Positions 18,575-27,049 of a stretch of 64,000 nucleotides of DNA are shown piece after piece (position 1 is the stretch's first letter; every line of letters begins with the position of its first letter). This stretch comes from Caldicellulosiruptor acetigenus. Its GTDB lineage: Bacteria; Bacillota; Thermoanaerobacteria; Caldicellulosiruptorales; Caldicellulosiruptoraceae. Under the pieces are notes generated by a model, which made no database searches, was not told the DNA's origin, and saw nothing but the letters and a program-made list of their open reading frames with translations. The DNA is taken from NCBI RefSeq assembly GCF_026914305.1, contig NZ_CP113866.1, positions 1,181,501 through 1,245,500 of the forward strand, in the 5' to 3' direction. Both the position numbers and the translations under genes were made by a program.

Positions 18575-19741
18575 ATGGCACAAAAAAAAGACTACTATGA
18601 GATTTTAGGTGTTCCAAGGAATGCAACAGAAGAAGAAATAAAAAGAGCCTACAGAAGACTTGCAAAACAATACCATCCTGATGCAAATCCAGGTAATAAA
18701 GAAGCAGAAGAAAAGTTCAAAGAGATAAACGAGGCATACGAAGTCTTGAGCGACCCTGAAAAGAGAAAGCTTTATGACCAGTTTGGCCATGCAGCGTTTG
18801 ACCCGAAATATGGTGCACAAGGCAGCGGTGGTTTTTCTGGTGGATTTGGCGGTGGGTTTGCTGACTTTGATTTTGGCAGTTTTGGCGATATTTTTGAAGA
18901 CCTATTTGAAGGCTTTGATATATTTGGAACATCCAGAAGAAGAAAAGAAGCACCAAGAAAAGGTGCTGATATATATGTCGATTTAGAGCTGACTCTCAAA
19001 GAATCGGTGTTTGGTTGTGAAAAAGAAATTCCGATTTACAGAACTGAAAAGTGCACTGTCTGTGGTGGAAGTGGTGTAAGACCCGGTTCTGCACCTGTGA
19101 GATGTCAAAAGTGCGGCGGCACGGGCCAGATAAGGTCAAGACAGGCAACATTCTTTGGAGAGTTCACCACCATAAAAACCTGTGATGCGTGCGGCGGAAC
19201 AGGAACCATTATAACAGACCCGTGCAGAGAATGTGGCGGAACGGGAAATGTAAGAAGACAGCGACGAGTAAAGATTAATATTCCGGCAGGAATTGATGAT
19301 GGTCAGGTGATAACATTAAGAGGCGAGGGTGAAAGTGGCGTCAAAGGTGGTCCTAACGGTGATTTGCATATTAGAATAAAAGTAGCACCTCATCCAGTGT
19401 TCAAAAGAGTGGGGCAAGACCTTTATATTGAGGTTCCAATAACATTTGTTAATGCAGCTTTGGGTGGCGAGATAGAAATTCCAACGCTTGATGGTAAAAC
19501 AAAAGTGAGAATTGAACCAGGGACACAAAATGGTGATGAGGTCAGAATTAGAGGTAAAGGTGTTCCAAACTTGCGTTCGCGAGGAAGAGGCGACCTTGTT
19601 GTAAAGTTTATAGTGGAGGTTCCCAAAAAGCTTACAGAAAAGCAGAAAGAGCTTTTGAGAGAGTTTGAAAGACTCTCATCAGAAGAGGGATATGAAAAGA
19701 GAAAACATTTTTGGGATAGAATAAGAGAAGCCTTTTCTTAA
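18575..19741 (+). CDS. dnaJ: Chaperone DnaJ (Hsp40)
   Basis: Type I J-protein of 388 aa that stimulates the DnaK ATPase. The J domain (about 1-70) has the HPD motif at residues 34-36; a Gly/Phe-rich linker follows; four CxxCxGxG zinc-finger repeats are visible ([32 protein letters not shown]); and the C-terminal substrate-binding domains complete the protein. The start is ATG 18575 after GCGGGTGAT; the GTG 18566 lies within that site. It is separated from dnaK by a terminator and a promoter-like sequence. Confidence 0.97.
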   Translation: MAQKKDYYEILGVPRNATEEEIKRAYRRLAKQYHPDANPGNKEAEEKFKEINEAYEVLSDPEKRKLYDQFGHAAFDPKYGAQGSGGFSGGFGGGFADFDFGSFGDIFEDLFEGFDIFGTSRRRKEAPRKGADIYVDLELTLKESVFGCEKEIPIYRTEKCTVCGGSGVRPGSAPVRCQKCGGTGQIRSRQATFFGEFTTIKTCDACGGTGTIITDPCRECGGTGNVRRQRRVKINIPAGIDDGQVITLRGEGESGVKGGPNGDLHIRIKVAPHPVFKRVGQDLYIEVPITFVNAALGGEIEIPTLDGKTKVRIEPGTQNGDEVRIRGKGVPNLRSRGRGDLVVKFIVEVPKKLTEKQKELLREFERLSSEEGYEKRKHFWDRIREAFS

Positions 19742-19779
19742 AACATTTTTGAATTTGAAAGAAGGAGAAGAAAGCGCAA

Positions 19780-20694
19780 ATGAAATGGTATGAGATATCA
19801 ATTAAGACCACCGAAGAGGCAGAAGATGCTATTTCAAATATTTTATACGAACTCGGAGCAAACGGCGTTGTCATTGAAGACAATGAGATTGTGACAAGAC
19901 CAAATTTATGGGATTATATTGACGAAAACCAGTTTACAAAAAAGGATTATGCGAAAGTTTGTGCTTATTTTCCTGAAAGCAGCAATATTTTGGAGCTTAC
20001 ACATACTATTGAGGAGAGGCTTAAAGAGATTGCAAAATATATTGATATTGGAGAAGGTAAAATTAGCGTTTCTGAGGTTGATGAAAAAGACTGGGCAGAA
20101 GAGTGGAAAAAGTATTATAAGCCTGTTGAGATAGGCAATATTGCAATTGTTCCTTCATGGCAAGATTATAAAGCCGAAGGCAATAAAACAATTGTTAGGC
20201 TTGACCCTGGTATGGCTTTTGGCACAGGAACTCATGAGTCAACTGCTTTGTGCCTTGAGGCTATCCAGGAATATGTAAAGCCAGGGATGGATGTTCTTGA
20301 TGTTGGAACAGGTTCAGGGATATTGGCAATAGCTGCAAAGAAGTTTTTGGCAAAAAGAGTTTTAGCAGTTGATATTGATGAGGTTGCTGTGAAGGTGGCA
20401 GAAGAGAACGCAAGGTTAAATGGAGTTGAGATTGAGATAAAAAAGAATGACCTTGTTGAAGGCATAGAAGAAAAGTTTGATGTGGTTATTGCCAACATTG
20501 TTGCTGATATTATTATAAAGCTCTCAAAAGATATAAATAGAGTTTTAAAAGAGGACGGAATTTTTATCTCTTCTGGCATTATTGAAGACAGGCTTGAAGA
20601 TGTTTTGAAAAGCTTTGAGAAAAATAGTCTTGAAATTGTAGAAGTGAAAAAACTGGGCACATGGTGCCTGGTTGTTAGCAAAATAACTGTGTAG
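19780..20694 (+). CDS. prmA: Ribosomal protein L11 methyltransferase PrmA
   Basis: SAM-dependent enzyme that methylates ribosomal protein L11. The N-terminal substrate-recognition domain (about 1-90) is followed by the Rossmann methyltransferase with PGMAFGTGTHEST and the SAM motif VLDVGTGSGILAIAA (about residues 170-184), then ANIVADIII, the PrmA equivalent of motif IV. The 304-aa length is normal. It follows dnaJ with GAAGGAGAAG upstream of the ATG and is followed by rsmE 11 bp later, the usual Firmicute order. Its substrate L11 is encoded at 37937 in this window. Confidence 0.95.
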   Translation: MKWYEISIKTTEEAEDAISNILYELGANGVVIEDNEIVTRPNLWDYIDENQFTKKDYAKVCAYFPESSNILELTHTIEERLKEIAKYIDIGEGKISVSEVDEKDWAEEWKKYYKPVEIGNIAIVPSWQDYKAEGNKTIVRLDPGMAFGTGTHESTALCLEAIQEYVKPGMDVLDVGTGSGILAIAAKKFLAKRVLAVDIDEVAVKVAEENARLNGVEIEIKKNDLVEGIEEKFDVVIANIVADIIIKLSKDINRVLKEDGIFISSGIIEDRLEDVLKSFEKNSLEIVEVKKLGTWCLVVSKITV

Positions 20695-20705
20695 GGTGAT
20701 ATTAA

Positions 20706-21437
20706 GTGCCAATCTTTTTTGTTGAAAAGCAGAATGTTGAGAATGATATTGCCTACATCACAGATAAAGAAGATATAAATCATATAGTGAAGGTTTTAAG
20801 AAAAAGAGAAGGAGATAAAATAAATCTATGTGATGGCAATTATGACTACTCATCGCGTATAGTTGAAATTTCAAAAAACAGAATAAAACTTTTGATAGAA
20901 AACAAAACTTTGAATGACCGAGAAAGTATCAAAAATATTTTTTTATTTCAATGTATTATCAAAAACCAAAAAATGGACTTTGTTGTGCAAAAGGCAACAG
21001 AGCTTGGGGTAAAAACAATTGTACCTGTGGTGTCAAAAAGAGTGGTGATTGACATTTCAGAAAAACAGGAAAAAAAGGTTGAAAGGTGGCTCAAAATCGC
21101 ACAAGAAGCTCAGAAACAGTGTCTTCGTCCTGTGCCACCTTTAATCGAAATGCCAATTAGAATTTCCGAGATTAAAGAGAAGTATTTAGATAAGCTTGAT
21201 ATTCTTTTAGTTCCATATGAAAAGGAATTTGGAACTGCAAAGTGGAATCTATCTTCAGATTATAATAACATTGGGATTTTGATTGGACCTGAAGGCGGTT
21301 TTGAAGAAGAGGAGATAGAAGACTTAAAAACCTTTAAAAATGTGCAAGTTATTTCGCTTGGCAAAAGAATACTCAGAAGTGAGACAGCCTCAATTGCAGC
21401 GCTTTCCATCCTAATGCATGAACTTGGAGAAATGTGA
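20706..21437 (+). CDS. rsmE: 16S rRNA m3U1498 methyltransferase RsmE
   Basis: SPOUT-class methyltransferase (243 aa) that methylates N3 of U1498 in 16S rRNA. An N-terminal PUA-like domain (about 1-70) precedes the trefoil-knot domain with QKATELGVKTIVPV, the SAM-binding knot LIGPEGGFEEEE and the closing LGKRILRSETAS. The start is GTG 20706 with AGGGTGAT upstream. It is in an operon with prmA. Confidence 0.95.
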   Translation: MPIFFVEKQNVENDIAYITDKEDINHIVKVLRKREGDKINLCDGNYDYSSRIVEISKNRIKLLIENKTLNDRESIKNIFLFQCIIKNQKMDFVVQKATELGVKTIVPVVSKRVVIDISEKQEKKVERWLKIAQEAQKQCLRPVPPLIEMPIRISEIKEKYLDKLDILLVPYEKEFGTAKWNLSSDYNNIGILIGPEGGFEEEEIEDLKTFKNVQVISLGKRILRSETASIAALSILMHELGEM

Positions 21438-21453
21438 AGGGAAGTGACAAATT

Positions 21454-22602
21454 GTGAATGTGTACTTTGACAACGCTGCAACCACAAGACCTTTTGATGA
21501 GGTGATTGAGCAACTTTCAAAGTTTTTGTCCCAAACCTATGGCAATCCTTCATCGCTTCACAGACTTGGTGTTGAGGCAGAAAGAATAGTAAAAGAAGCA
21601 AAGGAAATTATTGCAAAAAAACTTGGAAGTAGCAGCGATGAGATTTATTTTACATCGGGTGGGACAGAAGCAAACAATTTAGCACTTATTGGCTGTGCGT
21701 TTGCACATCAAAAAAGAGGAAAAAGGATTGTATCAACACCTGTTGAACATCCTTCTGTTATTTCTACACTTGAGTATTTAGAAAGAAATGGATTTGAGAT
21801 ACAATATGTACCTGTGGATGCTGAGGGTAATGTAGATTTTGACCAGTTTGAGAAGCTTGTAGACCAGAATACCATTCTGGTAAGCGTGATGCTTGTCAAC
21901 AACGAGACAGGGCATATATTTGACGTGAAGAAGCTATCTGAAATTGCGAAAAAGAAAAACCCAAATGTTATTGTTCACACAGATGCTGTCCAGGCTTTTA
22001 TGAAAGAAAAGACCAATGTTAAAGAGTTGAATGTGGACCTTATGTCGATAAGTGGTCATAAAATACACGCATTAAAAGGAATAGGAGTTTTGTATATCAG
22101 AAAGGGAGTGAATCTTCAGCCGATAATCTTTGGAGGACAGCAGCAAAAAGGCGTGCGACCTGGAACAGAGAATATGCCCGGTATTTTTTCGTTTGCTAAA
22201 GCAATTGAGGTATTTGAGAAGCTAAAAGCTTCTGAACCTGATAAGCTAAGGAATATAAAACGAAGACTTATTGAAGGACTTTCAGCGTTCAATAATGTTG
22301 TGATAAATTCTCCCTTAGAAAAGACATCAGATGCAATATTAAACGTATCTTTTTTGGGTATAAAATCTGAAGTTTTTCTTCACACGCTTGAAAGTTATGG
22401 TATATTTGCATCTTCTGGTTCTGCCTGCTCATCAAAAGGCAGAACTTACAACAAGGTTTTGCACTGCATGGGAAAAAGGATGGAAATTGCAGAAAGCAGT
22501 ATACGTTTTTCGTTTTCTTACCTCAATAAAGTTGAAGAGGTTGACTATGCACTTGAGTGCATTGAAAAGGCGTTGCGATTCTTGAGAAAAATTAAAAAGT
22601 AA
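21454..22602 (+). CDS. Cysteine desulfurase (NifS/IscS family)
   Basis: PLP enzyme that takes sulfur from cysteine as a protein persulfide. The N-terminus VYFDNAATTRP is classic; the PLP lysine is K203 in SISGHKIHALKG and the persulfide cysteine is C325 in SSGSACSSKG. The 382-aa length fits the NifS-like group paired with ThiI. It starts with GTG and is directly followed by thiI, so its most likely job is supplying sulfur for tRNA 4-thiouridine rather than general Fe-S assembly; no IscU-type scaffold gene is nearby. Confidence 0.93.
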   Translation: MNVYFDNAATTRPFDEVIEQLSKFLSQTYGNPSSLHRLGVEAERIVKEAKEIIAKKLGSSSDEIYFTSGGTEANNLALIGCAFAHQKRGKRIVSTPVEHPSVISTLEYLERNGFEIQYVPVDAEGNVDFDQFEKLVDQNTILVSVMLVNNETGHIFDVKKLSEIAKKKNPNVIVHTDAVQAFMKEKTNVKELNVDLMSISGHKIHALKGIGVLYIRKGVNLQPIIFGGQQQKGVRPGTENMPGIFSFAKAIEVFEKLKASEPDKLRNIKRRLIEGLSAFNNVVINSPLEKTSDAILNVSFLGIKSEVFLHTLESYGIFASSGSACSSKGRTYNKVLHCMGKRMEIAESSIRFSFSYLNKVEEVDYALECIEKALRFLRKIKK

Positions 22603-22617
22603 AGGATGGGCTCAAAA

Positions 22618-23796
22618 TTGAAAGCGGTATTGATAAGATACGGTGAGCTTGCGTTAAAAGGTCAAAATCGTCCTTTTTTTGAGGATACTCTGGTCAGGAA
22701 TATCAAAAAAAGACTTTCTGACTTTGACTCAGTTATGGTCAAAAAAGAGCAGGGCAGGATATTTGTTGAAAATTTAAGTGAGGAATATTTTGATGAAGCT
22801 ATTGAAAGGCTAAAACGCGTTTTTGGGATTGTAGGAATTACCATATGCGAGGTTGCTGAAAAGGAATTAGAGGGAATAAAGCAGGCTGTTGAAGTTGTTA
22901 CCAAAAGTGAGCTTGAGAAGGGTAAGAAGACTTTTAAGGTGGAGACTAAGCGAGCAGATAAGAAATTTGAGCTAAAGTCTCCAGAGGTCTCTAAGTTGAT
23001 AGGTGCGCATATCTTGAGAAAGTTTGCTGAGATGTATGGACTTACTGTTGATGTTCACAACCCTGATTTTACTTTGAACATTGAGATAAGAGACAAAGTA
23101 TATGTCTATTCATCAGAAGAAAAAGGTATTGGAGGAATGCCACTTGGCACAGGTGGCAGGGCACACCTTCTTTTGTCCGGTGGCATAGACAGTCCTGTTG
23201 CCGGTTTTATGATTGCCAAAAGAGGTGTTGAGATAGAAGCAATTCACTTTTACAGTTTTCCTTACACGGGCGAGAAAGCTAAAGAAAAGGTAATAGACTT
23301 GTGTAAGGTTTTGGCAAAATACACAGATAAGATAAAGCTTTATATAGTTCCTTTTACTGAAATTCAGCTTTCTATTTATGAAAATTGTGATGAGAGGTTC
23401 TTGACAATAATAATGAGAAGGTTCATGATGAAGATTGCACAAAAGATTGCCATGCAAAACGGTGGGCTTGCTTTGGTTACCGGTGAGAGCATAGGTCAGG
23501 TTGCAAGCCAGACAATGGAAAGCCTGTTTTGCACGCAGGCAGCTGTTTCAATGCCAGTTTTCAGACCGCTCATTGGCATGGACAAGGAAGAGATAATAAG
23601 ACTTGCAAAGAAGATAGGGACATATGATATCTCTATACTTCCTTATGAAGACTGCTGTACTGTGTTTGTTCCAAAGCATCCAAAAACAAAACCAAAGCTT
23701 GAACAAGTTTTGGCTGAGGAGAGTAAGCTCCAAGTAGAAGAACTTATTGAAAAAGCAGTAACAAATACCGAGTGGATGGTGATAAGAGATAGGTGA
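22618..23796 (+). CDS. thiI: tRNA 4-thiouridine synthase ThiI
   Basis: Sulfurtransferase that makes s4U8 in tRNA. An N-terminal ferredoxin-like and THUMP region (about 1-165) is followed by the adenylating PP-loop domain with LLLSGGIDSPVAGF and HFYSFPYTGEKAKEKV, and near the end YEDCCTVFVPKHP. It lacks the C-terminal rhodanese domain of the E. coli enzyme, as is usual in Firmicutes where a dedicated NifS-type desulfurase donates sulfur directly; that gene is immediately upstream. TTG 22618 gives the family-typical start MKAVLIRYGELALKGQN with AAAGGATGG at good spacing; the ATG 22606 lies within that site. Confidence 0.93.
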   Translation: MKAVLIRYGELALKGQNRPFFEDTLVRNIKKRLSDFDSVMVKKEQGRIFVENLSEEYFDEAIERLKRVFGIVGITICEVAEKELEGIKQAVEVVTKSELEKGKKTFKVETKRADKKFELKSPEVSKLIGAHILRKFAEMYGLTVDVHNPDFTLNIEIRDKVYVYSSEEKGIGGMPLGTGGRAHLLLSGGIDSPVAGFMIAKRGVEIEAIHFYSFPYTGEKAKEKVIDLCKVLAKYTDKIKLYIVPFTEIQLSIYENCDERFLTIIMRRFMMKIAQKIAMQNGGLALVTGESIGQVASQTMESLFCTQAAVSMPVFRPLIGMDKEEIIRLAKKIGTYDISILPYEDCCTVFVPKHPKTKPKLEQVLAEESKLQVEELIEKAVTNTEWMVIRDR

Positions 23797-23818
23797 GCTT
23801 GTAAGACTCCAGAAATTT

Positions 23819-24511
23819 ATGGCACAGTGCGGCATAGCTTCCAGGCGGAAGTGTGAAGAGATTATCCTGCAAGGCAGAGTAAAAGTAAATGGAAAGACTG
23901 TGAACCAGCTTGGATTCAAGGTTGACCCCGAAAAAGATGTGGTTGAAGTAGATGGAAAGAGAATATCCCTGCAGATGCAGAAGGTATATATAATGCTTAA
24001 CAAACCTTTTGGAGTTATTTCTTCTGCAAAGGATGAAAAGGGAAGAAAAACAGTGGTTGATTTGGTCAAGGACAAAGTAAATGTGAGGGTATTTCCTGTA
24101 GGGAGGCTTGATTTTGACACAACTGGTTTGATTCTTCTTACTAACGATGGTGAGTTTGCATACAAAGTCACACATCCAAAACATGATATTGAAAAGACCT
24201 ATATAGCCCTAATCAGAGGCATTCCTTCTAAGGAAGAGATAGATAGATTTGAAAAAGGTCTTTTGATAGATGGGAAAATGACTGCACCTGCCAAATTTAA
24301 GATTTTAAAGCTTATAAATGGTAATGCTCTGGTTGAGATAAAAATACATGAGGGAAGGAACAGGCAGATAAGAAAGATGTGTGACCAAATTGGTCATGAG
24401 GTTTTGAAGCTAAAAAGGGTTGCAATTGGCAAACTCCAGCTTGGAAAGCTAAAAGAAGGGGAGTTTGTTTTCTTAGATAAAGAAGCAGCAAACAAGGTGT
24501 TTGAAAAATGA
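23819..24511 (+). CDS. RsuA/RluB-family rRNA pseudouridine synthase, start codon unclear
   Basis: Pseudouridine synthase with an N-terminal S4 domain (MAQCGIASRRKCEEIILQGRV) and a catalytic domain containing GRLDFDTTGLILLTNDG, with the catalytic Asp in the first part, and HEGRNRQIRKM near the end. Homologues normally begin RLQKF before the MAQCG residues; those residues are encoded here (CTC CAG AAA TTT just upstream), but from the in-frame stop at 23783 to ATG 23819 there is no ATG, GTG or TTG. The only ribosome-binding site, AGGTGAG at 23791-23797, points to GTA at 23801. I list the first standard codon. It overlaps or abuts thiI. Confidence 0.88.
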   Translation: MAQCGIASRRKCEEIILQGRVKVNGKTVNQLGFKVDPEKDVVEVDGKRISLQMQKVYIMLNKPFGVISSAKDEKGRKTVVDLVKDKVNVRVFPVGRLDFDTTGLILLTNDGEFAYKVTHPKHDIEKTYIALIRGIPSKEEIDRFEKGLLIDGKMTAPAKFKILKLINGNALVEIKIHEGRNRQIRKMCDQIGHEVLKLKRVAIGKLQLGKLKEGEFVFLDKEAANKVFEK

Positions 24512-24543
24512 AGATTAAAAAAACCTGAAAGGGGAGTGCTAAA

Positions 24544-25659
24544 TTGACTGATGAAAGGCTAAAACTTCTTGCAAGAAACCTTATTGAATATTCAGTTGAA
24601 TTAAAAGAAGGAGAGAACATTTTAATTGAACTTATTGGACAGGAGATTGAACTTGCAAAAGAACTTGTAAAACTCTCATATTCAAAAGGTGCAAAACCAT
24701 TTTTGTGGCTAAAACACCCAACACTACTTAGAAGTCTTCTTTTGAATGCAACAGAAGAGCAGATAGAAATTATTGCTCAAAATGAAAGAGATCTTATGGA
24801 AAAGATGGATGCGTATATAGGTATTAGATCTTCGCCAAATCCGTTTGAACTTTCAGATGTTCCAGACGAGAAGATGAATCTGTATCAAAGAATATGGTTT
24901 CACAAAGTTCACGGAGAGGTCAGAGTTCCAAAGACGAAGTGGTGCATATTAAGATACCCCAACTATTCAATGGCACAACAGGCAAAAATGAGCTTGGAAG
25001 AGTTTGAAGATTTTTATTTTAACGTGTGCAATCTTGACTATAGCAAAATGTCAAAAGCAATGGACGCTTTGGTTGAGCTTATGCAAAACACAGATGAGGT
25101 TCGAATAGTAGCAAAAGACACAGATTTGAGATTTTCAATTAAAGGCATGAAAGCTGTCAAATGCGATGGCCATATGAACATTCCCGACGGTGAGGTATAC
25201 ACTGCGCCTGTCAAAGATTCTGTAAATGGTTATATAACATACAATACACCTTCGAACTATGCAGGGTTGAAGTTTGAAAATATAAGATTTGAATTTAAAG
25301 ATGGAAAGATTGTAAAAGCAACTGCTAACAATACAGAGAAGCTCAACAAGATACTGGATACCGACGAGGGTGCAAGGTATATTGGTGAATTTTCAATTGG
25401 TCTGAATCCTTACATTACAAAGCCGATGGAAGACACGCTTTTTGATGAGAAGATTGCAGGAAGCATTCATTTTACTCCAGGTAACGCCTATGAGGATGCT
25501 GACAATGGCAACAGGTCAGCTGTTCATTGGGACATTGTACTCATTCAAACACCTGAATATGGTGGAGGAGAAATTTACTTTGATGGAAAGCTTATTAGAA
25601 AAGATGGGAGATTTGTGATAAAAGAGTTGGAAGGCTTAAACCCAGAGAACTTGAAATAG
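24544..25659 (+). CDS. M29 family metal-dependent aminopeptidase
   Basis: A 371-aa aminopeptidase of the M29 (AmpS/aminopeptidase T) family, broad-specificity cytosolic enzymes using two metal ions and often found in thermophiles. Family landmarks are the N-terminal LKEGENILIE, the metal-site region NIPDGEVYTAP, the GEFSIGLNP segment, SIHFTPGNAYED and SAVHWDIVL near the C-terminus. The start is TTG 24544 after AAAGGGGAGTG. It lies 32 bp after the pseudouridine synthase gene and may be read with it. Confidence 0.92.
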   Translation: MTDERLKLLARNLIEYSVELKEGENILIELIGQEIELAKELVKLSYSKGAKPFLWLKHPTLLRSLLLNATEEQIEIIAQNERDLMEKMDAYIGIRSSPNPFELSDVPDEKMNLYQRIWFHKVHGEVRVPKTKWCILRYPNYSMAQQAKMSLEEFEDFYFNVCNLDYSKMSKAMDALVELMQNTDEVRIVAKDTDLRFSIKGMKAVKCDGHMNIPDGEVYTAPVKDSVNGYITYNTPSNYAGLKFENIRFEFKDGKIVKATANNTEKLNKILDTDEGARYIGEFSIGLNPYITKPMEDTLFDEKIAGSIHFTPGNAYEDADNGNRSAVHWDIVLIQTPEYGGGEIYFDGKLIRKDGRFVIKELEGLNPENLK

Positions 25660-25745
25660 GGCGTTTGCTTGAAAAATTTTTTCACAGTATTTGCCTTTTG
25701 TGAATATCATAGAAGTAGACATAATATATTAATTGAGGATGGAAA

Positions 25746-26033
25746 ATGGAAAATTATTTTTCTGCTCAGCAGCTTGGGACATTTGCTGGTATTGCTATCG
25801 CTACAAATATAATTGTCCAGTTTACCAAAAGCATTTTTAAAAGACGATGTAAAGATTATGTAATCAGAATATACACATTTGTTGTAACTTTTATTCTTTC
25901 GTTTATCTTCATACCTCATCAAAATACACCTAAGGATATTGTGCTTCTTATTATTAATTCAATATTGATTTGCATGACTTCATTTGGAAACTATGAGATT
26001 TTTAAAGACACATACAGAAGCACCAAAAACTAA
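25746..26033 (+). CDS. Small membrane protein of unknown function
   Basis: A 95-aa protein that I do not recognise. It has about three hydrophobic segments (about residues 10-27, 40-57 and 63-80) separated by short basic loops (KSIFKRRCKD), and a charged tail ending YRSTKN. Size and layout recall holin-like or other small integral membrane proteins, but there are no phage genes nearby. A modest ribosome-binding site (GAGGATGG) precedes the ATG, and a long hairpin follows. Confidence 0.65.
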   Translation: MENYFSAQQLGTFAGIAIATNIIVQFTKSIFKRRCKDYVIRIYTFVVTFILSFIFIPHQNTPKDIVLLIINSILICMTSFGNYEIFKDTYRSTKN

Positions 26034-26040
26034 AATGGAT

Positions 26041-26096
26041 AAGGCTGCCCAGCAAACAGAGTTACAATTTAGCTCCTTGACTTTGCGGGCAGCCTT
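26041..26096. terminator. Long hairpin between convergent genes
   Basis: AAGGCTGCCC (26041-26050) pairs with GGGCAGCCTT (26087-26096), and an inner GCAAA/TTTGC extends the stem. The T tracts are weak on both sides. It separates the small membrane protein gene from the convergent argF. Confidence 0.65.
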
Positions 26097-26122
26097 ATTA
26101 GTTCCTTTGAAAAACCGCTGGT

Positions 26123-27049
26123 TCAAATTTTCCCAAGGCACACGAAAATCATTATAGCCTTGTGAGCGTGAAGCCTATTTTCTGCCTCATCAAATACCCT
26201 CGATTGCGGACCGTCTATGACCTCTGAGGTTACTTCAAACCCTCTGTATGCTGGAAGACAGTGCAGGAATATCGCATCATCCTTTGCTAATCTCATGAGA
26301 GAAGTGTCAACCTGATATCTTTCAAAATCCCTTATTCTTTTTTCCTTTTCTTCTTCCTGACCCATCGAAACCCATGTGTCTGTATAGACAACATCAGCAT
26401 CTTTTACAGCCTCTTTTGGACTGTAAGTAAAGATGACATTGCTTTTGCTCTTTTTTGCCTCATCAAGTGCAAAATCTACAACCTCTTTTTTTATTTCATA
26501 GCCTGGTGGAGTTGCAACTGCAATGTCAAGACCAAGCTTTGCTGCACCTACCAAAAGTGTGGCTGCTACATTGTTTCCGTCTCCTACATATGCGATTTTT
26601 AAGCTGCTCAGCCTTCCTTTCTCCTCAAAAATTGTCTGAAAATCAGCTATGATTTGGGTTGGATGATAATCATCAGTAAGACCGTTTATAACTGGGATGG
26701 AAGAGTATTTTGCAAACTCTTCAACCTCTTTTTGTTCATATGTTCTTATAACAATTAGGTCAAGGTAGCGCGACAGGACCTTTGCTGTATCTTCTATTGT
26801 TTCACCTCTGCCAAGCTGAAGGTCGTTTTTCCCAAGATAGAGTGAATATCCACCGAGCTGATGGATTCCCACTTCAAATGATACACGCGTCCTTGTTGAA
26901 GCCTTTGTAAATATAAGTCCCAGTGCTTTGTTCTTTAAGTACGGAAAGTAAAAACCTCTTTTAGCCTCCTTTTTAAGCCTGTTTGCAAGCTCAACCAAAT
27001 ACAGAATATCTTCTTTTGAAAGGTCATTTAGATGAAGAAAATGTCTCAT
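26123..27049 (-). CDS. argF: Ornithine carbamoyltransferase
   Basis: Joins carbamoyl phosphate and ornithine to give citrulline in arginine synthesis. At 308 aa it is normal length. The carbamoyl-phosphate site is [11 protein letters not shown] (about residues 54-64), [17 protein letters not shown] follows, and the ornithine-site segment [10 protein letters not shown] is near the C-terminus. It is third in the reverse-strand carA-carB-argF unit; its first 26 bases overlap the end of carB, so it should be translationally coupled and draw directly on the carbamoyl phosphate made upstream. Confidence 0.96.
   Translation of the reverse strand: MRHFLHLNDLSKEDILYLVELANRLKKEAKRGFYFPYLKNKALGLIFTKASTRTRVSFEVGIHQLGGYSLYLGKNDLQLGRGETIEDTAKVLSRYLDLIVIRTYEQKEVEEFAKYSSIPVINGLTDDYHPTQIIADFQTIFEEKGRLSSLKIAYVGDGNNVAATLLVGAAKLGLDIAVATPPGYEIKKEVVDFALDEAKKSKSNVIFTYSPKEAVKDADVVYTDTWVSMGQEEEKEKRIRDFERYQVDTSLMRLAKDDAIFLHCLPAYRGFEVTSEVIDGPQSRVFDEAENRLHAHKAIMIFVCLGKI

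Noticed and set aside
23548..24171. 207-codon minus-strand frame over thiI and the pseudouridine synthase gene
   Set aside because: It spans two well-supported genes in antisense and has no family motifs.
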